NCBI GenBank assembly: GCA_016712985.1
Contig: JADJQA010000029.1
Span: forward strand, 1 to 64,000
From: Sulfuritalea sp.
Lineage (GTDB): Bacteria; Pseudomonadota; Gammaproteobacteria; Burkholderiales; Rhodocyclaceae
Direction: 5' to 3'
Length of the DNA: 64,000 nt
Shown here: positions 18,417 to 27,773 of the stretch, one piece after another
Numbering within the stretch: position 1 is the stretch's first letter
How the letters are laid out: each line of letters begins with the position of its first letter
Notes under the pieces: generated by a model
Told to the model about the DNA's origin: nothing
The model's input: the letters and a program-made list of their open reading frames with translations, nothing else
Database searches by the model: none
Translations under genes and position numbers: made by a program

Positions 18417-18501
18417 CAGATATGCTCCAAATAAAGTGGGACTGATTCGATGGGGTTCATGGCGCAGCAGCTTGTCGTCGTTTGTCGTAGCGCATTGGAC
18501 A

Positions 18502-20094
18502 TCAACTACCCAACAGGACCGCGGCGATCTGCACGAACAGGATCTTGACGATGGTCATCGACGGAAAAATCATCGCATAACCGACATCCGGCCGATCGGT
18601 CGGCGCAATGCGAGAGGCAAACGCCAGGATCGCCGGGTTGCCCGTGGCCCCGCAAATCACCCCGAGGGCCATGTCGAATGGCAGACGGAAAACCCAAAGG
18701 CTGAAGAATGCGGTGATCAACACCAGCGCCAGCAAGATGAGCGCACCGTAGAGCAGGAAGGTGATGCCTGTGGTGCTTACGGTGGCAAAGAATTTCGGGC
18801 CGGAAGCCAGGCCGACCTGAGCCAGAAAGATGGTCAGCCCGAAATTTCTCAGCACCAGGTTCGCCGACAGGGGCATGGTCCACACCAGGGGGCCGGAGCG
18901 CCGGATTTTTCCGAGATACAGGGCGAGCAGCAGCAAGCCGGCGAGGCCCAGGGTCAGTTTGCCCAGTCCGGGGACCGGCAGCGGGATCAGCCCGATCAGC
19001 AGGCCGAGGGCGGCGCCGATGCCGATCGAGATGTAGCTGAAATCGGCCGTGCCCTTGATCGAGTCGCCGAAGAAGGCGCGCATGGTCTTGATGGCTTCGC
19101 GCTTGACCAGCAAGCCGACGCGGTCGCCGACTTCCAGGATCAGGTCGGAAGCCGGCAGCAGATCACTGTCGCCGCGGCGGACATGGACGATCGAACACGT
19201 CACGCCGGCAGGGAACTCAAGGTCACCGATGGCGCAGCCGACGACGCTGTGTTTCGAGGCGAAAACCCGGACATAGTCCAGATCCTGGCGATCGCTGGCG
19301 ATGCGCCCCGGCTGGAGTTCGCCGAACAGCGCGACCGATTGCTGCAACGCTGCCAGGTCAGTGGCCGTTGCCAGCAGCACATCGTCGGCTTTGAGTACCA
19401 GGTTGTCGGATGGCAGTCGATTGTGCCCGCCACGACGCACGGCGGCGATGACGACGCCGGGGGGCAGCCTGGCGACGAGTTCCGGAAAGCGCACGCCAAG
19501 GAAGGCGGTATTGCGCAGGGCGATTTCCGCTGTCTCGATCTGCTGTGCGGCCGGCTGTTCGATCTTCGGCTTGAGCCAGGCGTTGAGCGCATAGATGCAG
19601 AGGATCGGCCCGGCGACGCCAAACGGGTAAGCCACGCTATAGCCGACCGCCGCACCTTCGCTCTTGAGCGCCGCAATGATGGCCTGCAAGGTGGCGGTGC
19701 TGGTTCCCGATCCGGCAAACAGGCCAAGCGTCTGATCGACCTGGATTCCGGCCATGGGCACCAGCGCGAGGGAGACGCCACCGGCGCCGATGACGCCCAG
19801 AGTCGCGGCCGCGTTGGCCTTGAGCCCCTCCCTGCTCGTCAGGCCACGGAAGAACTGGGCGCCGTACTGGATGCCGACGCCGTAAAGGAAGAGCAGCAGC
19901 CCGAGGGTGCCCAGCAGCGCCGGCGGCGCCGCCTTGGGGGCGAAGCCGCCGATGGCCAGACCGACGAAGAGCACGGCGCCGGAACCCAGGGAAAAGCCCT
20001 TGATGTTGATCTCACCCACCAGATAACCCAGCGCAATCGTCAGGAAAAGGGCAAACAGCGGCTGGGTTTGAAGCAGTGTCCTGATTTCTTCCAT
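18502..20094 (-). CDS. AspT/YidE-type transporter with two RCK_C domains
   Basis: About 530 residues. Two membrane halves (YLVGEINIKGFSLGSGAVLFVGL...; ISIGIGAALGLLIGLIPLPV...) flank two central TrkA-C-like domains (NTAFLGVRFPELVARLPPGVVI; FASKHSVVGCAIGDLEFPAGVTC). This is the arrangement of the aspartate:alanine exchanger family. GLFAGSGTSTATLQA and ICGATGNPAILAFA are the conserved duplicated transport motifs. Start at 20094 (MEEIRTLL) or 20103 are both possible; GGAATGAG favours 20094. It lies upstream of ldhA, so export of an organic or amino acid is plausible, but the substrate is not known. Confidence 0.8.
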   Translation of the reverse strand: MEEIRTLLQTQPLFALFLTIALGYLVGEINIKGFSLGSGAVLFVGLAIGGFAPKAAPPALLGTLGLLLFLYGVGIQYGAQFFRGLTSREGLKANAAATLGVIGAGGVSLALVPMAGIQVDQTLGLFAGSGTSTATLQAIIAALKSEGAAVGYSVAYPFGVAGPILCIYALNAWLKPKIEQPAAQQIETAEIALRNTAFLGVRFPELVARLPPGVVIAAVRRGGHNRLPSDNLVLKADDVLLATATDLAALQQSVALFGELQPGRIASDRQDLDYVRVFASKHSVVGCAIGDLEFPAGVTCSIVHVRRGDSDLLPASDLILEVGDRVGLLVKREAIKTMRAFFGDSIKGTADFSYISIGIGAALGLLIGLIPLPVPGLGKLTLGLAGLLLLALYLGKIRRSGPLVWTMPLSANLVLRNFGLTIFLAQVGLASGPKFFATVSTTGITFLLYGALILLALVLITAFFSLWVFRLPFDMALGVICGATGNPAILAFASRIAPTDRPDVGYAMIFPSMTIVKILFVQIAAVLLGS

Positions 20095-20350
20095 GAGGCT
20101 CATTCCAGTGGATTGGTTACAAAAGCATCTTCTTGCCGACTGTGGCCATTCCGACGGGCAAAAAGCCACCCGGCCAGAATGGCTGGAAACTGATCAGAAA
20201 CCTGACCTTGAGCTTGTCTCATATTCGCGCAAGTGTTCGGCCAAAACCGTCTGTACGGCTGGATTGCTTATACACGATTGCATGGTGATTGAGTCTTGGC
20301 CAGGAGAACGGCACCGGCCAGCAGAAACAGTCCGACAGACGATTTTTAGA

Positions 20351-20461
20351 CATTTTCATTGCTGCTCTATAGACTTTGGGCATGGCGGCAATCATGCGCA
20401 AGCCGTCGTCAAAGTCGGCCTCACCGGCAAACTCATCGTCATCACCGTTTATGTCCTCTGA
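20351..20461 (+). pseudogene. Possible C-terminal piece of a DUF4258-like toxin
   Basis: Frame ending VVKVGLTGKLIVITVYVL overlaps the start of the YgiT-like gene by 11 bp, the usual place of a DUF4258 partner. The upstream reading frame has no credible start or homology, so only a fragment seems left. Weakly supported. The rest of 20104-20350 is non-coding by eye; it includes a 31-bp stretch (around 20298-20328) repeated near 21203. Confidence 0.25.
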
Positions 20462-20702
20462 TCATTTCTGCGCTCACTGCGGCAGTTCGGCAGTCCAGAT
20501 CAAGTACGTCACCCGCAGCTTTGGCAAGGCTGCGGCCTTATTGGTCATCGAAGCCATCCCGATGTACTCCTGCCCGAACTGCGGCGAGTCTTATTTTTCT
20601 GCTCAGACTCTGCATGAAATCGAGCGCATCAAAGTACTCCGCAAGTCTGTTGCCGTAAGCCGCCCGATTCCGGTTGCCGCTTTTCAGCCTGCAGTAGGCT
20701 AA
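20451..20702 (+). CDS. YgiT-type zinc finger protein (MqsA-like antitoxin domain)
   Basis: 83 residues from ATG 20451. Two CxxC pairs, CAHCGSS near the start and CPNCGESYF in the middle, plus VIEAIPMYSCPNCGE, give the YgiT-type zinc-binding pattern seen in antitoxin partners. The C-terminal tail (RSVAVSRPIPVAAFQPAVG-like) has no HTH. It overlaps the end of a degraded upstream frame, as expected of a toxin-antitoxin pair. Whether it is still functional without an intact toxin is unclear. Confidence 0.6.
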   Translation: MSSDHFCAHCGSSAVQIKYVTRSFGKAAALLVIEAIPMYSCPNCGESYFSAQTLHEIERIKVLRKSVAVSRPIPVAAFQPAVG

Positions 20703-20764
20703 GGAAACGCTCAATCGGAGCACGGACGTTCGGCACTTCAAGTCTGGATTGGTGACACTGCGAT

Positions 20765-21034
20765 TCAATTGTCGAGGTTCGCGCCGGCCACTCTGATCAG
20801 TGTTTGCAGCAGCCGGGAGATGCGGAAAAGCAGTCCGCCCCAGACCAGAAACCACCACCACCAGCGCAGCGCCAGGAAGATGAAGAGGGGGTTGCTCACG
20901 TACCGGACCGCAGCGCCGGCCCACGACAGTTCGACCTGGCCGCTGACCAGGGCTCCTTCCCAACTCGAACCGGCGATCGAGATGACCAGGCCCACGACGA
21001 CGCCTGAATGGAGGATATGGTCCGGACGTGTCAT
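20765..21034 (-). pseudogene. Truncated multi-pass membrane protein
   Basis: 89 codons from ATG 21034 with two to three hydrophobic segments (HSGVVVGLVISIAG; NPLFIFLALRWWWWFLVWGGLLFRIS). The aromatic RWWWWFLVW / LLFRISRL section resembles the middle of a larger conserved membrane protein in which a similar RWYWRLFIW segment is followed by more helices. Here the frame ends soon after. Probably a relic; not recognised beyond that. Confidence 0.4.
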
Positions 21035-21171
21035 TTGCGTTTTTGCGACACCACCAGCCTCGGGTGATGAATAGGCCGTGGTCGAATTGCCTTGCCGTCC
21101 CGCCAGCGCCGACTTTTTCATGCGTGATGCCGAGGTGCCAAATCGCTGTCGGTTTGCGACATTCACAGCGG

Positions 21172-21759
21172 TCATTCCCGCCCGCTTACCGGCTGAACCC
21201 TGGCAAGGAGAACGGCGCCTGCCAGCAGAAACTTGGGAACCTCTCGGTCCTGCCGCCAGTTGCTGACAGTGTTCCAGAGGCGACGGTACGGATGTGTTGT
21301 TTCGTTCTTGCGGTCGCCGGTTTCATCCGCCGGCAACCCCCGCGTGGAAGCAATGCCCAGGATCAGCAGAAACCCCGCAGTGACCCAGAATGCGTTGGCG
21401 AAATAGACTTCGTTGCCGGCGACGATGCCCGATCGGATGAACGGCAGGCAAAGCAGGAAGCAGGCGATGCCGCCGAGGTAACTCAGTCTCCAGGCCAAAC
21501 CGGAAACACGCGCCGAGTTTTCTGGCGTGGAAATCCTGGGCAGATAGGAGTTGTAGAGTGCCGTTGCGAGTAAATATGTGACTTGGGCGACAATGAAAAG
21601 CAGCATGCCGGCCGCGATGTCGCCCTGACCGAGCCAGCTCATCAGGGCAGTCGCCATCACGCAAACCAGGGTTGCCGCGCCCAGCATCAGGCGCCGCTGG
21701 CCGCTGGCGTCGGCGACGGCACCGAGCCATGGACTCATCAGTCCGGACGGCAAGGCCAA
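21172..21759 (-). pseudogene. Internal fragment of an MFS transporter (UMF1-like)
   Basis: 195 codons matching the middle of a ~430-residue major facilitator: SPWLGAVADASGQRRLMLGAATL (loop motif after helix 2), LLATALYNSYLPRISTPENSARVSGLAWRLSYLGG, and RLWNTVSNWRQDREVPKFLLAGAVLL. Both the N-terminal helix and the C-terminal half are gone. At its 5' side it collides with a FadL fragment on the opposite strand at about 21740, indicating a deletion or rearrangement. Confidence 0.7.
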
Positions 21760-22723
21760 CTACGAACTCGATGGCGCCGGACTTCTCCCCGACGGCAATC
21801 CTGACAACGCCATCGGCTGGCTACCCGGCGCGAGCGCCTTCTACAGCCACAGCATCAACGATCGCCTCAAGGTAGGCATTGCGGCTTACGGCAATTTCGG
21901 TCTGGCGCTGGATTTCGGTAATGACTGGGCAGGCAAAAACCTGGCCGCCAAGGCGGCACTCATGGCGCTGACCTTCCAGCCAAGTATTGCCTACCGCATC
22001 AACGAGCATTGGTCGTTGGGCGCAGGCGTGACCGCCAGCTACGGATTCATGAAAATCGAACGCGTTGCCATTGGCGGAGGTGATCGAGATGAGGACGGTG
22101 ACTGGGCCTATGGCGCCCGTCTCGGAGTCATGTACGAACCCTCTCCATCTACCCGCTTCGGCCTGGTGTGGAACAGCAAGACCGAATACAACTTCGACGT
22201 CGACGGTACTGTGCGGGGAATTCTTCCTGGCGTGACTCATAGTTTGCCAATCTCCGCCGAGGTCCCCGCCCCGCAGCACATCATGGCCAGCGCCTACCAT
22301 CGGCTGAATGACCGCTGGACCGTGATGGGTAACCTCGGCTGGCAGGACTGGAGCGAGTTCGGCAACACGACGCTCGAGGTCAATGGCGGGACGACGACCA
22401 GCAGGATGCAAGTGCAGGACACCTGGCATGTGGCTTTCGGTGCTCAGTACTCATACAACGCCACTACCAGGGTGAATGCCGGTATCGCCTACGACACCAG
22501 TTTCTACAAGCACCAGAACCAGACGTCGTTTGCCTTGCCGGGTGGGGAAACCTGGCGCCTGGGGACCGGGGTGCAATACACCCTGTCGCCACAGTCGGAA
22601 CTCGGCCTAGCCCTCGAGTATGCGCATGCTAAGGGAAGTTCTGATCCGAGTCGCCTGGTCCGTGGCGCATACGACAAGGTGGAGATGCTCTTCATGTCGG
22701 TACACTGCTCGCAGCGGTTCTAG
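21740..22723 (+). pseudogene. FadL/TodX-family outer membrane transporter, 5'-truncated
   Basis: Open frame from the junction (DGKANYELDGAGLLPDGNPDNAIG) through beta-strand-rich sequence to a C-terminal aromatic residue (MLFMSVHCSQRF). AYRINEHWSLGAGVTASYG, WNSKTEYNFDVDGT, PAPQHIMASAYHRLNDRWTVMGNLGWQDW and NAGIAYDTSF are typical of OmpP1/FadL barrels. The signal peptide and N-terminal hatch are missing, so it cannot be exported as is. An internal ATG at 21962 opens 253 codons but has no functional N-terminus. Confidence 0.75.
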
Positions 22724-23034
22724 GGCAAGTAATCATCCCCGTTTCGCCGACCGCTTTGGCCGAAGAGCACGGAGTTGTCAGAGCCTCATGGTCGGTCGCT
22801 TGCCGTTTAGTGACAGCGTGTTTCAAATGCTTTGAAGGCCGCGCCAATTGGCCTTTTGCAGCATGATAGTCCGATCAGCAGGCAAATTCGGCGCCCGCCC
22901 ATTCCGATGCGGAGTCCATCGTCCGTGCTGTTGCGATTTGTTGCCGTGGCGCCTTTCGGCCGCACGGCGCTGTTATAGTAGAAGGAAATTGGGTGGCAAT
23001 AGCGCGGCAATTGCATGAAAAAAAGGGTTTGGCA
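22724..23034. other. Intergenic stretch
   Basis: About 310 bp between the FadL fragment and the next gene. No gene, RNA or clear promoter was recognised; a TATAGT-like hexamer lies near 22974 without a convincing -35 partner. Confidence 0.4.
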
Positions 23035-24057
23035 ATGGGACTTCTGGGATGGCTGCGGCGGGAATCCGATGCCTCGGGCGAGGCGGCGGTTGCGCCATCG
23101 CTCCTTGCCGAGGCCACCGACCTGGCCGTCCAACTGACCAATCCGCGCCTGACGCTGGTCAGCCGCTACCGGCAGCGCCTGGCTCCTGCCGTCGCGACAT
23201 CGATCCGCTTCCTGCGGGACCAGATCCCGCTGCTGCCCGCGATCCGTGAAGCGACCCGCGCTGCCTGGTCCTCCGACCCGACCATCCACGCCCTGTTCGC
23301 CACCGCCGACGACCTGCCGAAGATCTTCAGCCGCTCGAACGAGCTGCGCGACTTCTTCAACAACAATCCCCTGCTGCAAGAGGCCCACGCGGTACTCGGG
23401 ATGCAGATGACGCAGCAGAGGGTCATGGGAATGGCCATCGAGGGCGACGTCGTGCGCCGCGATGTTCCACAGACCAACGTGTTTTTCTCCGACCACCGGA
23501 TCCGCTTCTTCGGCACGAGCGAGCTGGAACTGCGGCGCGTGGTGGGAACGCGCGTCTTCGAGGCATTCGCCCTGATCGCGCTTGCACGCATCTCCGACGC
23601 CCAGAAGCGGGTCAAGGACCTGAAGCTCAACCGTCAATTGCTGAAGACCCGGCTCAAGGTTCTGGACCGCGAAGGCGTTGGCCTGACGGGCCTGGCCAGC
23701 AACGCGCCCAGCCAGCACGCGCTGAGCAAGCTGCAGAACCGGCTGGAGGACAACGAACGGGAACTGAACAGCATCGCGATCAGTACCGACGCGCTCGATC
23801 GCGAGCTGGAGATTCTTTGCGAGGTTCTGGCCTCACCCGCGGAGTCGATCCGCTTCTCGGCTCTGCGCCTCTGTCTCACGCCCCTGAATGTGCTGGCCGA
23901 GGGCGAAGCCGCCGGGCAGGGCAGGGAAATCGAGGCCGGCTTGCTCCGGGTTGCCGCCGACCCGCCGATCGAACGCGCCTTCGCCCTGGTCCGCTTCCCG
24001 CGCGCCGAGCTGCTGCGCGGCGGCATGCGCTTCGATGAAGCCGCGAGGCTGTTGTAA
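23035..24057 (+). CDS. Conserved hypothetical protein
   Basis: 340 residues from ATG 23035 (MGLLGWLRRESDASGE), preceded by an AAGGG site. Soluble, without signal peptide or membrane helix. The middle is rich in charged helices (DAQKRVKDLKLNRQLLKTRLKVLDREG; KLQNRLEDNERELNSIAISTDALDRELEILCEV), which suggests coiled-coil segments. C-terminal half includes FALVRFPRAELLRGG. I do not recognise the family. It is followed by a small gene on the same strand 67 bp downstream. Confidence 0.75.
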   Translation: MGLLGWLRRESDASGEAAVAPSLLAEATDLAVQLTNPRLTLVSRYRQRLAPAVATSIRFLRDQIPLLPAIREATRAAWSSDPTIHALFATADDLPKIFSRSNELRDFFNNNPLLQEAHAVLGMQMTQQRVMGMAIEGDVVRRDVPQTNVFFSDHRIRFFGTSELELRRVVGTRVFEAFALIALARISDAQKRVKDLKLNRQLLKTRLKVLDREGVGLTGLASNAPSQHALSKLQNRLEDNERELNSIAISTDALDRELEILCEVLASPAESIRFSALRLCLTPLNVLAEGEAAGQGREIEAGLLRVAADPPIERAFALVRFPRAELLRGGMRFDEAARLL

Positions 24058-24124
24058 TTGAACCGGGACCGAACACCAAGCCCGGACAGGTTTCGTATTC
24101 CATCTCAAGAGAAAGGACTCACCC

Positions 24125-24406
24125 ATGAGCGACCCGAAGTATGATGAAGGCGTGATTATGGCGCTTGTCGAACGCTTCAATACCCAGCGCCTGCCAAAGG
24201 CACTCGAGCTGAAGGACAGGATTGACGCGGGCGGCACCCTGAATGACCTGGACATGAATTTCCTGCAGAGCGTGCTGGCGGATGCGCAGTCGATAAAGCC
24301 GCTGATCGAGAGGCATCCGGAATATCAGGACCTGGTCGGCCGGGCGGCGCAACTCTTCCGGGAGATCACCGAGAAAGCGCTGGAGAACGAGAAGAACGCC
24401 GGTTGA
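24125..24406 (+). CDS. Small conserved hypothetical protein
   Basis: 93 residues, highly charged and helical (ALVERFNTQRLPKALELKDRIDAGGTLNDLDMNFLQSVLADAQSIKPLIERHPEYQDLVGRA). A GAAAGGA site precedes the ATG. No known domain identified. Its position between the hypothetical gene at 23035 and phosphofructokinase gives no functional hint. Confidence 0.7.
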   Translation: MSDPKYDEGVIMALVERFNTQRLPKALELKDRIDAGGTLNDLDMNFLQSVLADAQSIKPLIERHPEYQDLVGRAAQLFREITEKALENEKNAG

Positions 24407-24578
24407 TGTGAAACGCGGAACAATTTCGTGAATCGACGCACAGCCGCACATTCGTCTTTCCCGCGAAGGAACGTCAGGCCAATGATCGGCGGCGATAACC
24501 GGCACGATGCCCGCTAGTGTGCAGCCCGCCAGTACCGTCGATGTCGCTGAGATTCCCGTCCATGCATGAGGCGTATCC

Positions 24579-25853
24579 ATGAACATCACCACACTGGGCG
24601 AGGCCCGCTTTCCCTCCCCCCAGCGGCGCACGGTCAGCGACCAGGCGCGCGTGTCTTCCCGGCTGATCCGCGACCCGGACGCGCCGCCAGAGGACGAACT
24701 CCTCTTCGAACTGGCCGGCCCGCGCGACCGCTTGTTCTTCGATCCGCCGCAGACCCGCGCCGGCATCGTCACCTGTGGCGGACTGTGCCCCGGCCTGAAC
24801 AATGTGATCCGCTCGCTGTTTCTCGAACTCCACCACGGCTACGGTGTCACGGAGGTGCTCGGTTTTCGCGGCGGCTACCAGGGTCTCGACCCGGCGAGCG
24901 GGCGGGAACCGTTGATGCTGACGCCCGAATTGGTCAACCGCATCCATCACATCGGCGGCACGGTGCTGGGCACCTCGCGCGGTCCGGTGGATGTCTGCGT
25001 TGCCGTCGACAATTTGATTCGGCGTGGTGTGAACATCCTATTCACCCTCGGCGGCGACGGCACCCAGCGCGGCGGCAACGCACTGTTCCAGGAAGCCCGG
25101 CGGCGCGGCCACGCGCTGGCGGTGGTCGGCATTCCCAAGACCATCGACAACGACGTGGCCTTCGTCACGCGCAGCTTCGGCTATCTGACGGCGATCGAGG
25201 AAGCGGCGAAAGTCCTGCTCTGCGCCCACACCGAGGCGCACAGTGTGCACAATGGCATCGCGCTGGTGAAGCTGATGGGTCGTGATGCCGGCTTCATCGC
25301 CGCCGGCGCAGCGGTGGCCAGCCAGGACGTGAACTTCGTCCTGGTGCCGGAAGCGCCGCTCCGGCTTGATGGCGAAAACGGCCTGCTTGCCGCGCTGAAG
25401 CGGCGCATTCTGCGGCGGCCGCACGCGCTGATCGCGGTGGCCGAAGGCGCTGGCCAGGACTTGCTGGCGGCCAGCGACGCGGCGCGCGACGCCTCCGGCA
25501 ACGCCAAGCTTGGAGACATCGGCCTGTTCCTGCGCGAACGTATCGAGCGGTACTTCCAGGCGGAGGAGATTCCGGTCACGCTGCGCTATTTCGATCCGAG
25601 CTATCTGATCCGCAGCGTCCCGGCCGACGCCGAGGATTCGATTCTCTGCGATTTCTTCGCCCGCAACGCCGTTCACGCCGCCATGGCCGGCAAGACCGGC
25701 CTGGTGATCGGCCTGATGCACGACGCCTTCATCCACGTGCCGATCGAGCTGCTTGTCAGTCAGAAGAAGCGCCTGGACCTTACCGGCCCAGGGTGGCGTG
25801 CGGTGCTGGCCGCGACCGGCCAGAGCTTCGGTGAAAATCCCGAGCCGGTCTGA
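24579..25853 (+). CDS. 6-phosphofructokinase, long clade
   Basis: 424 residues; phosphorylates fructose 6-phosphate. Motifs: GIVTCGGLCPGLNNVIRSL, GFRGGYQGL, LFTLGGDGTQRGG, GIPKTIDNDVAFVTRSFGYLTAIEEA, ALVKLMGRDAGFIAAGAA, VLVPEAP. GGDGT is the ATP-type residue, while PKTIDND carries the Lys characteristic of the PPi-linked lineage. That combination marks the long ATP-dependent group related to PPi-PFKs rather than E. coli PfkA. Donor specificity therefore needs testing. ATG 24579 follows a short AT-poor leader; downstream a ThrE fragment begins 8 bp after the stop. Confidence 0.88.
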   Translation: MNITTLGEARFPSPQRRTVSDQARVSSRLIRDPDAPPEDELLFELAGPRDRLFFDPPQTRAGIVTCGGLCPGLNNVIRSLFLELHHGYGVTEVLGFRGGYQGLDPASGREPLMLTPELVNRIHHIGGTVLGTSRGPVDVCVAVDNLIRRGVNILFTLGGDGTQRGGNALFQEARRRGHALAVVGIPKTIDNDVAFVTRSFGYLTAIEEAAKVLLCAHTEAHSVHNGIALVKLMGRDAGFIAAGAAVASQDVNFVLVPEAPLRLDGENGLLAALKRRILRRPHALIAVAEGAGQDLLAASDAARDASGNAKLGDIGLFLRERIERYFQAEEIPVTLRYFDPSYLIRSVPADAEDSILCDFFARNAVHAAMAGKTGLVIGLMHDAFIHVPIELLVSQKKRLDLTGPGWRAVLAATGQSFGENPEPV

Positions 25854-25861
25854 AAACACTC

Positions 25862-26230
25862 TTGCCCCTCCCCGGCTCCAACACCCCGATCCCCTCGATC
25901 CCCGGCCCGGTGGCCGACTTGCCGCCCCGCGCAACAGAGTCGCTCTCCGGCATGGTCGATCTGCTGGTGCAAGCGGGCAGCCTGCTGCTCCAGCACGGCG
26001 CCGATGCCGGTCGGGTGGAAGCCAGTCTGGAGCAGATGGAACCCGGACTGGGCATCGAGCGGATCGATGCGGTGGTCATGTCCAGGACCATCCTGCTCAC
26101 CGCCACCCGTCAGGATACCCACCGCACCAGGGTGGCACGCGTGCCGAGCGTCGGTGTCAACATGGACATTCTGAGCTTCGGGATCGCCCTGCCGGGCCTG
26201 GTGTGGAGTGCGTTGCAGCGCGGGGATTGA
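25862..26230 (+). pseudogene. ThrE-like threonine/serine exporter fragment
   Basis: 122 codons, TTG-initiated. VDLLVQAGSLLLQHGADAGRVEASLEQMEPGLGIERIDAVVMSRTILLTATRQDTHRTRVARVPSVGVNMDIL matches the N-terminal cytoplasmic domain of ThrE/DUF1212 exporters. All membrane helices that should follow are missing; the frame ends after a short unrelated tail. Non-functional as an exporter. Confidence 0.65.
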
Positions 26231-26232
26231 GT

Positions 26233-26751
26233 TCAAGCCAAGTCAAGGGTGATGTGCGTGGTGCCGTCGGCGGTATGCGTGGTCATCGGCCAGCCGCAAC
26301 GCCCGAAGACTCCGAGCATCGCGGTGTTGTGCGGAAGAACTTCCGCGAGAAACGTCCGGATTCCCGCATCCGTGGCGATTTTTCCGAGTTGTGTCAGCAG
26401 CCGGCGGGCGATGCCGAGCCGGTGGTAATCCTCTTCGACGAGGAAGGCAACTTCCGCGGCGGCGGCGCCGACGCGCGCATAGGTGCCGGATGCGATGGCG
26501 ATTTCACGACCCTCCTGCTGCACGGTGCAGATCAGGATGACGCGGTTGTTGAAATCGGCTTCGCGGAAGCGCTTCAACTCTGCCGCCGAAATTTCTTTCT
26601 TTGACCCGAAATAGCGCATGTAGATGGATTCCGGATCGAGCTTGTGGAAGGCCTCGATCAGCAGGTCGCTGTCATCCGGGCGTGCCGGGCGGATGCAAAT
26701 GTCGAGGCCGTTGCGCAGCGTTTCCCTGACACGATGATCCGACGCGTCCAT
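26233..26751 (-). CDS. GNAT family N-acetyltransferase
   Basis: 172 residues from ATG 26751 (GGGGA upstream). Acetyl-CoA-dependent acetyltransferase fold: DICIRPARPDDSDLLIEAFHKLDPESIYMRYFGSKKEIS, then the A motif AEVAFLVEEDYHRLGIARRLLTQLGKIA and AEVLPHNTAMLGVFGRCGWPM. The N-terminal MRYF segment is like that fused to acyl-CoA synthetases (Pat-type lysine acetyltransferases), so a protein substrate is possible. A longer frame to 26835 has no ribosome site. Confidence 0.8.
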   Translation of the reverse strand: MDASDHRVRETLRNGLDICIRPARPDDSDLLIEAFHKLDPESIYMRYFGSKKEISAAELKRFREADFNNRVILICTVQQEGREIAIASGTYARVGAAAAEVAFLVEEDYHRLGIARRLLTQLGKIATDAGIRTFLAEVLPHNTAMLGVFGRCGWPMTTHTADGTTHITLDLA

Positions 26752-26880
26752 CACGTGTTTTCCCCGTTGATGTGTTGATGCCGGCAGGAACATTTCATTG
26801 GAATGATGCTTTCCGTGATTTGTGAAACGCGGCATTCATGGATGTCAATACCGGCGCGAATCACTGCTCGCCGCCCGGCG

Positions 26881-27467
26881 TCAGTTGATCTCGATGCTGA
26901 TGAGCGTGCCAAGCACGCGGCTCATCTCGGCGAGTGTCGGATAGGCCACGGCCGACGGGAAGTCCCATCCTCCCGCACAGCGCAACTCGCGCACATGCGG
27001 TTGCTCGGCGGACTGCAATCGAAGGCGGACTTCGTTGAGCAAAAAGAAGCGTCGTAACCGTTGTCCGCCCGGAGCACCGTGCCGATGCCGGCGTCGTTTT
27101 GGCTTCCGGTCACCGTGTTGGCTGCCAGCAGCAAAGGTTGGCGCTCCTCGCCGTATAACTTCTGCTGTCGAATGATGCGTGCCGCGGCAAATCGCCCCGG
27201 GCGCACCTGCTGCTCGGTTTCAACGACGTCATTGACCTCGAACTGGCAGAATGGCTCATAGCGACGCAGGTGATCGATGGCGACGATGCGCCCATCCTGC
27301 AGGGTGACGTGGGCGGCTCCCGGCGGAATCGTGATGGTTTGCCGCACGATGACCGTCGTAGTGGCGGGCAACTGGTAATAGGTTGATGCCACATCGGTCA
27401 CGCTGATCGGGGCGCAGCCGGCGAACAAACTGCTTGCTGCCGCTGCGGCGAAAAATTGAAGATTCAT
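26881..27467 (-). CDS. Putative lipoprotein, frameshifted near its C-terminus
   Basis: Begins MNLQFFAAAAASSLFAGCAP, a lipoprotein signal with lipobox FAGC. Mature part: TTTVIVRQTITIPPGAAHVTLQDGRIV, EPFCQFEVNDVVETEQQVRPGRF. The frame derails after GYDASF; a second frame continues NEVRLRLQSAEQPHVRELRCAGGWDF...SIEIN and stops at 26881. One missing base in the run at 27041-27045 reconciles them (about 195 residues total). Function unknown; likely periplasmic, anchored to a membrane. Confidence 0.65.
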
Positions 27468-27773
27468 GGGTGCCCCGGCTGGCTAATTGCGCGACTCAGT
27501 ATTACAGCATCTCTGCCCGGTGCCGCTTTTGAAACGCGGCCGCGACCGGATCGCGTACTCAAGCAGTGCCCGCGATTATAGGGTTATCGGAGACAGTGTC
27601 GCATTGGTTCAAGGACAGGAAATCCAGGGCGCCTGCCGGGAGTGTTGCTGACGCCGGATGTCACTTCAATCTTCGGGTTGGCGTGAATTGCCTCATGATT
27701 CGCGAAGGCGTGCATTCAAGTATGCTCGAATGTTAGAATCCGCCGAGAAATCCAATCGATAGCGGGAGCGGTC
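27468..27773. other. Intergenic stretch upstream of the efflux operon
   Basis: About 305 bp with no recognisable gene. It must contain the promoter of the RND operon, but no repressor gene (TetR/MarR) is adjacent and no convincing -35/-10 pair was found; TAGAAT near 27733 is a candidate -10. Confidence 0.4.
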
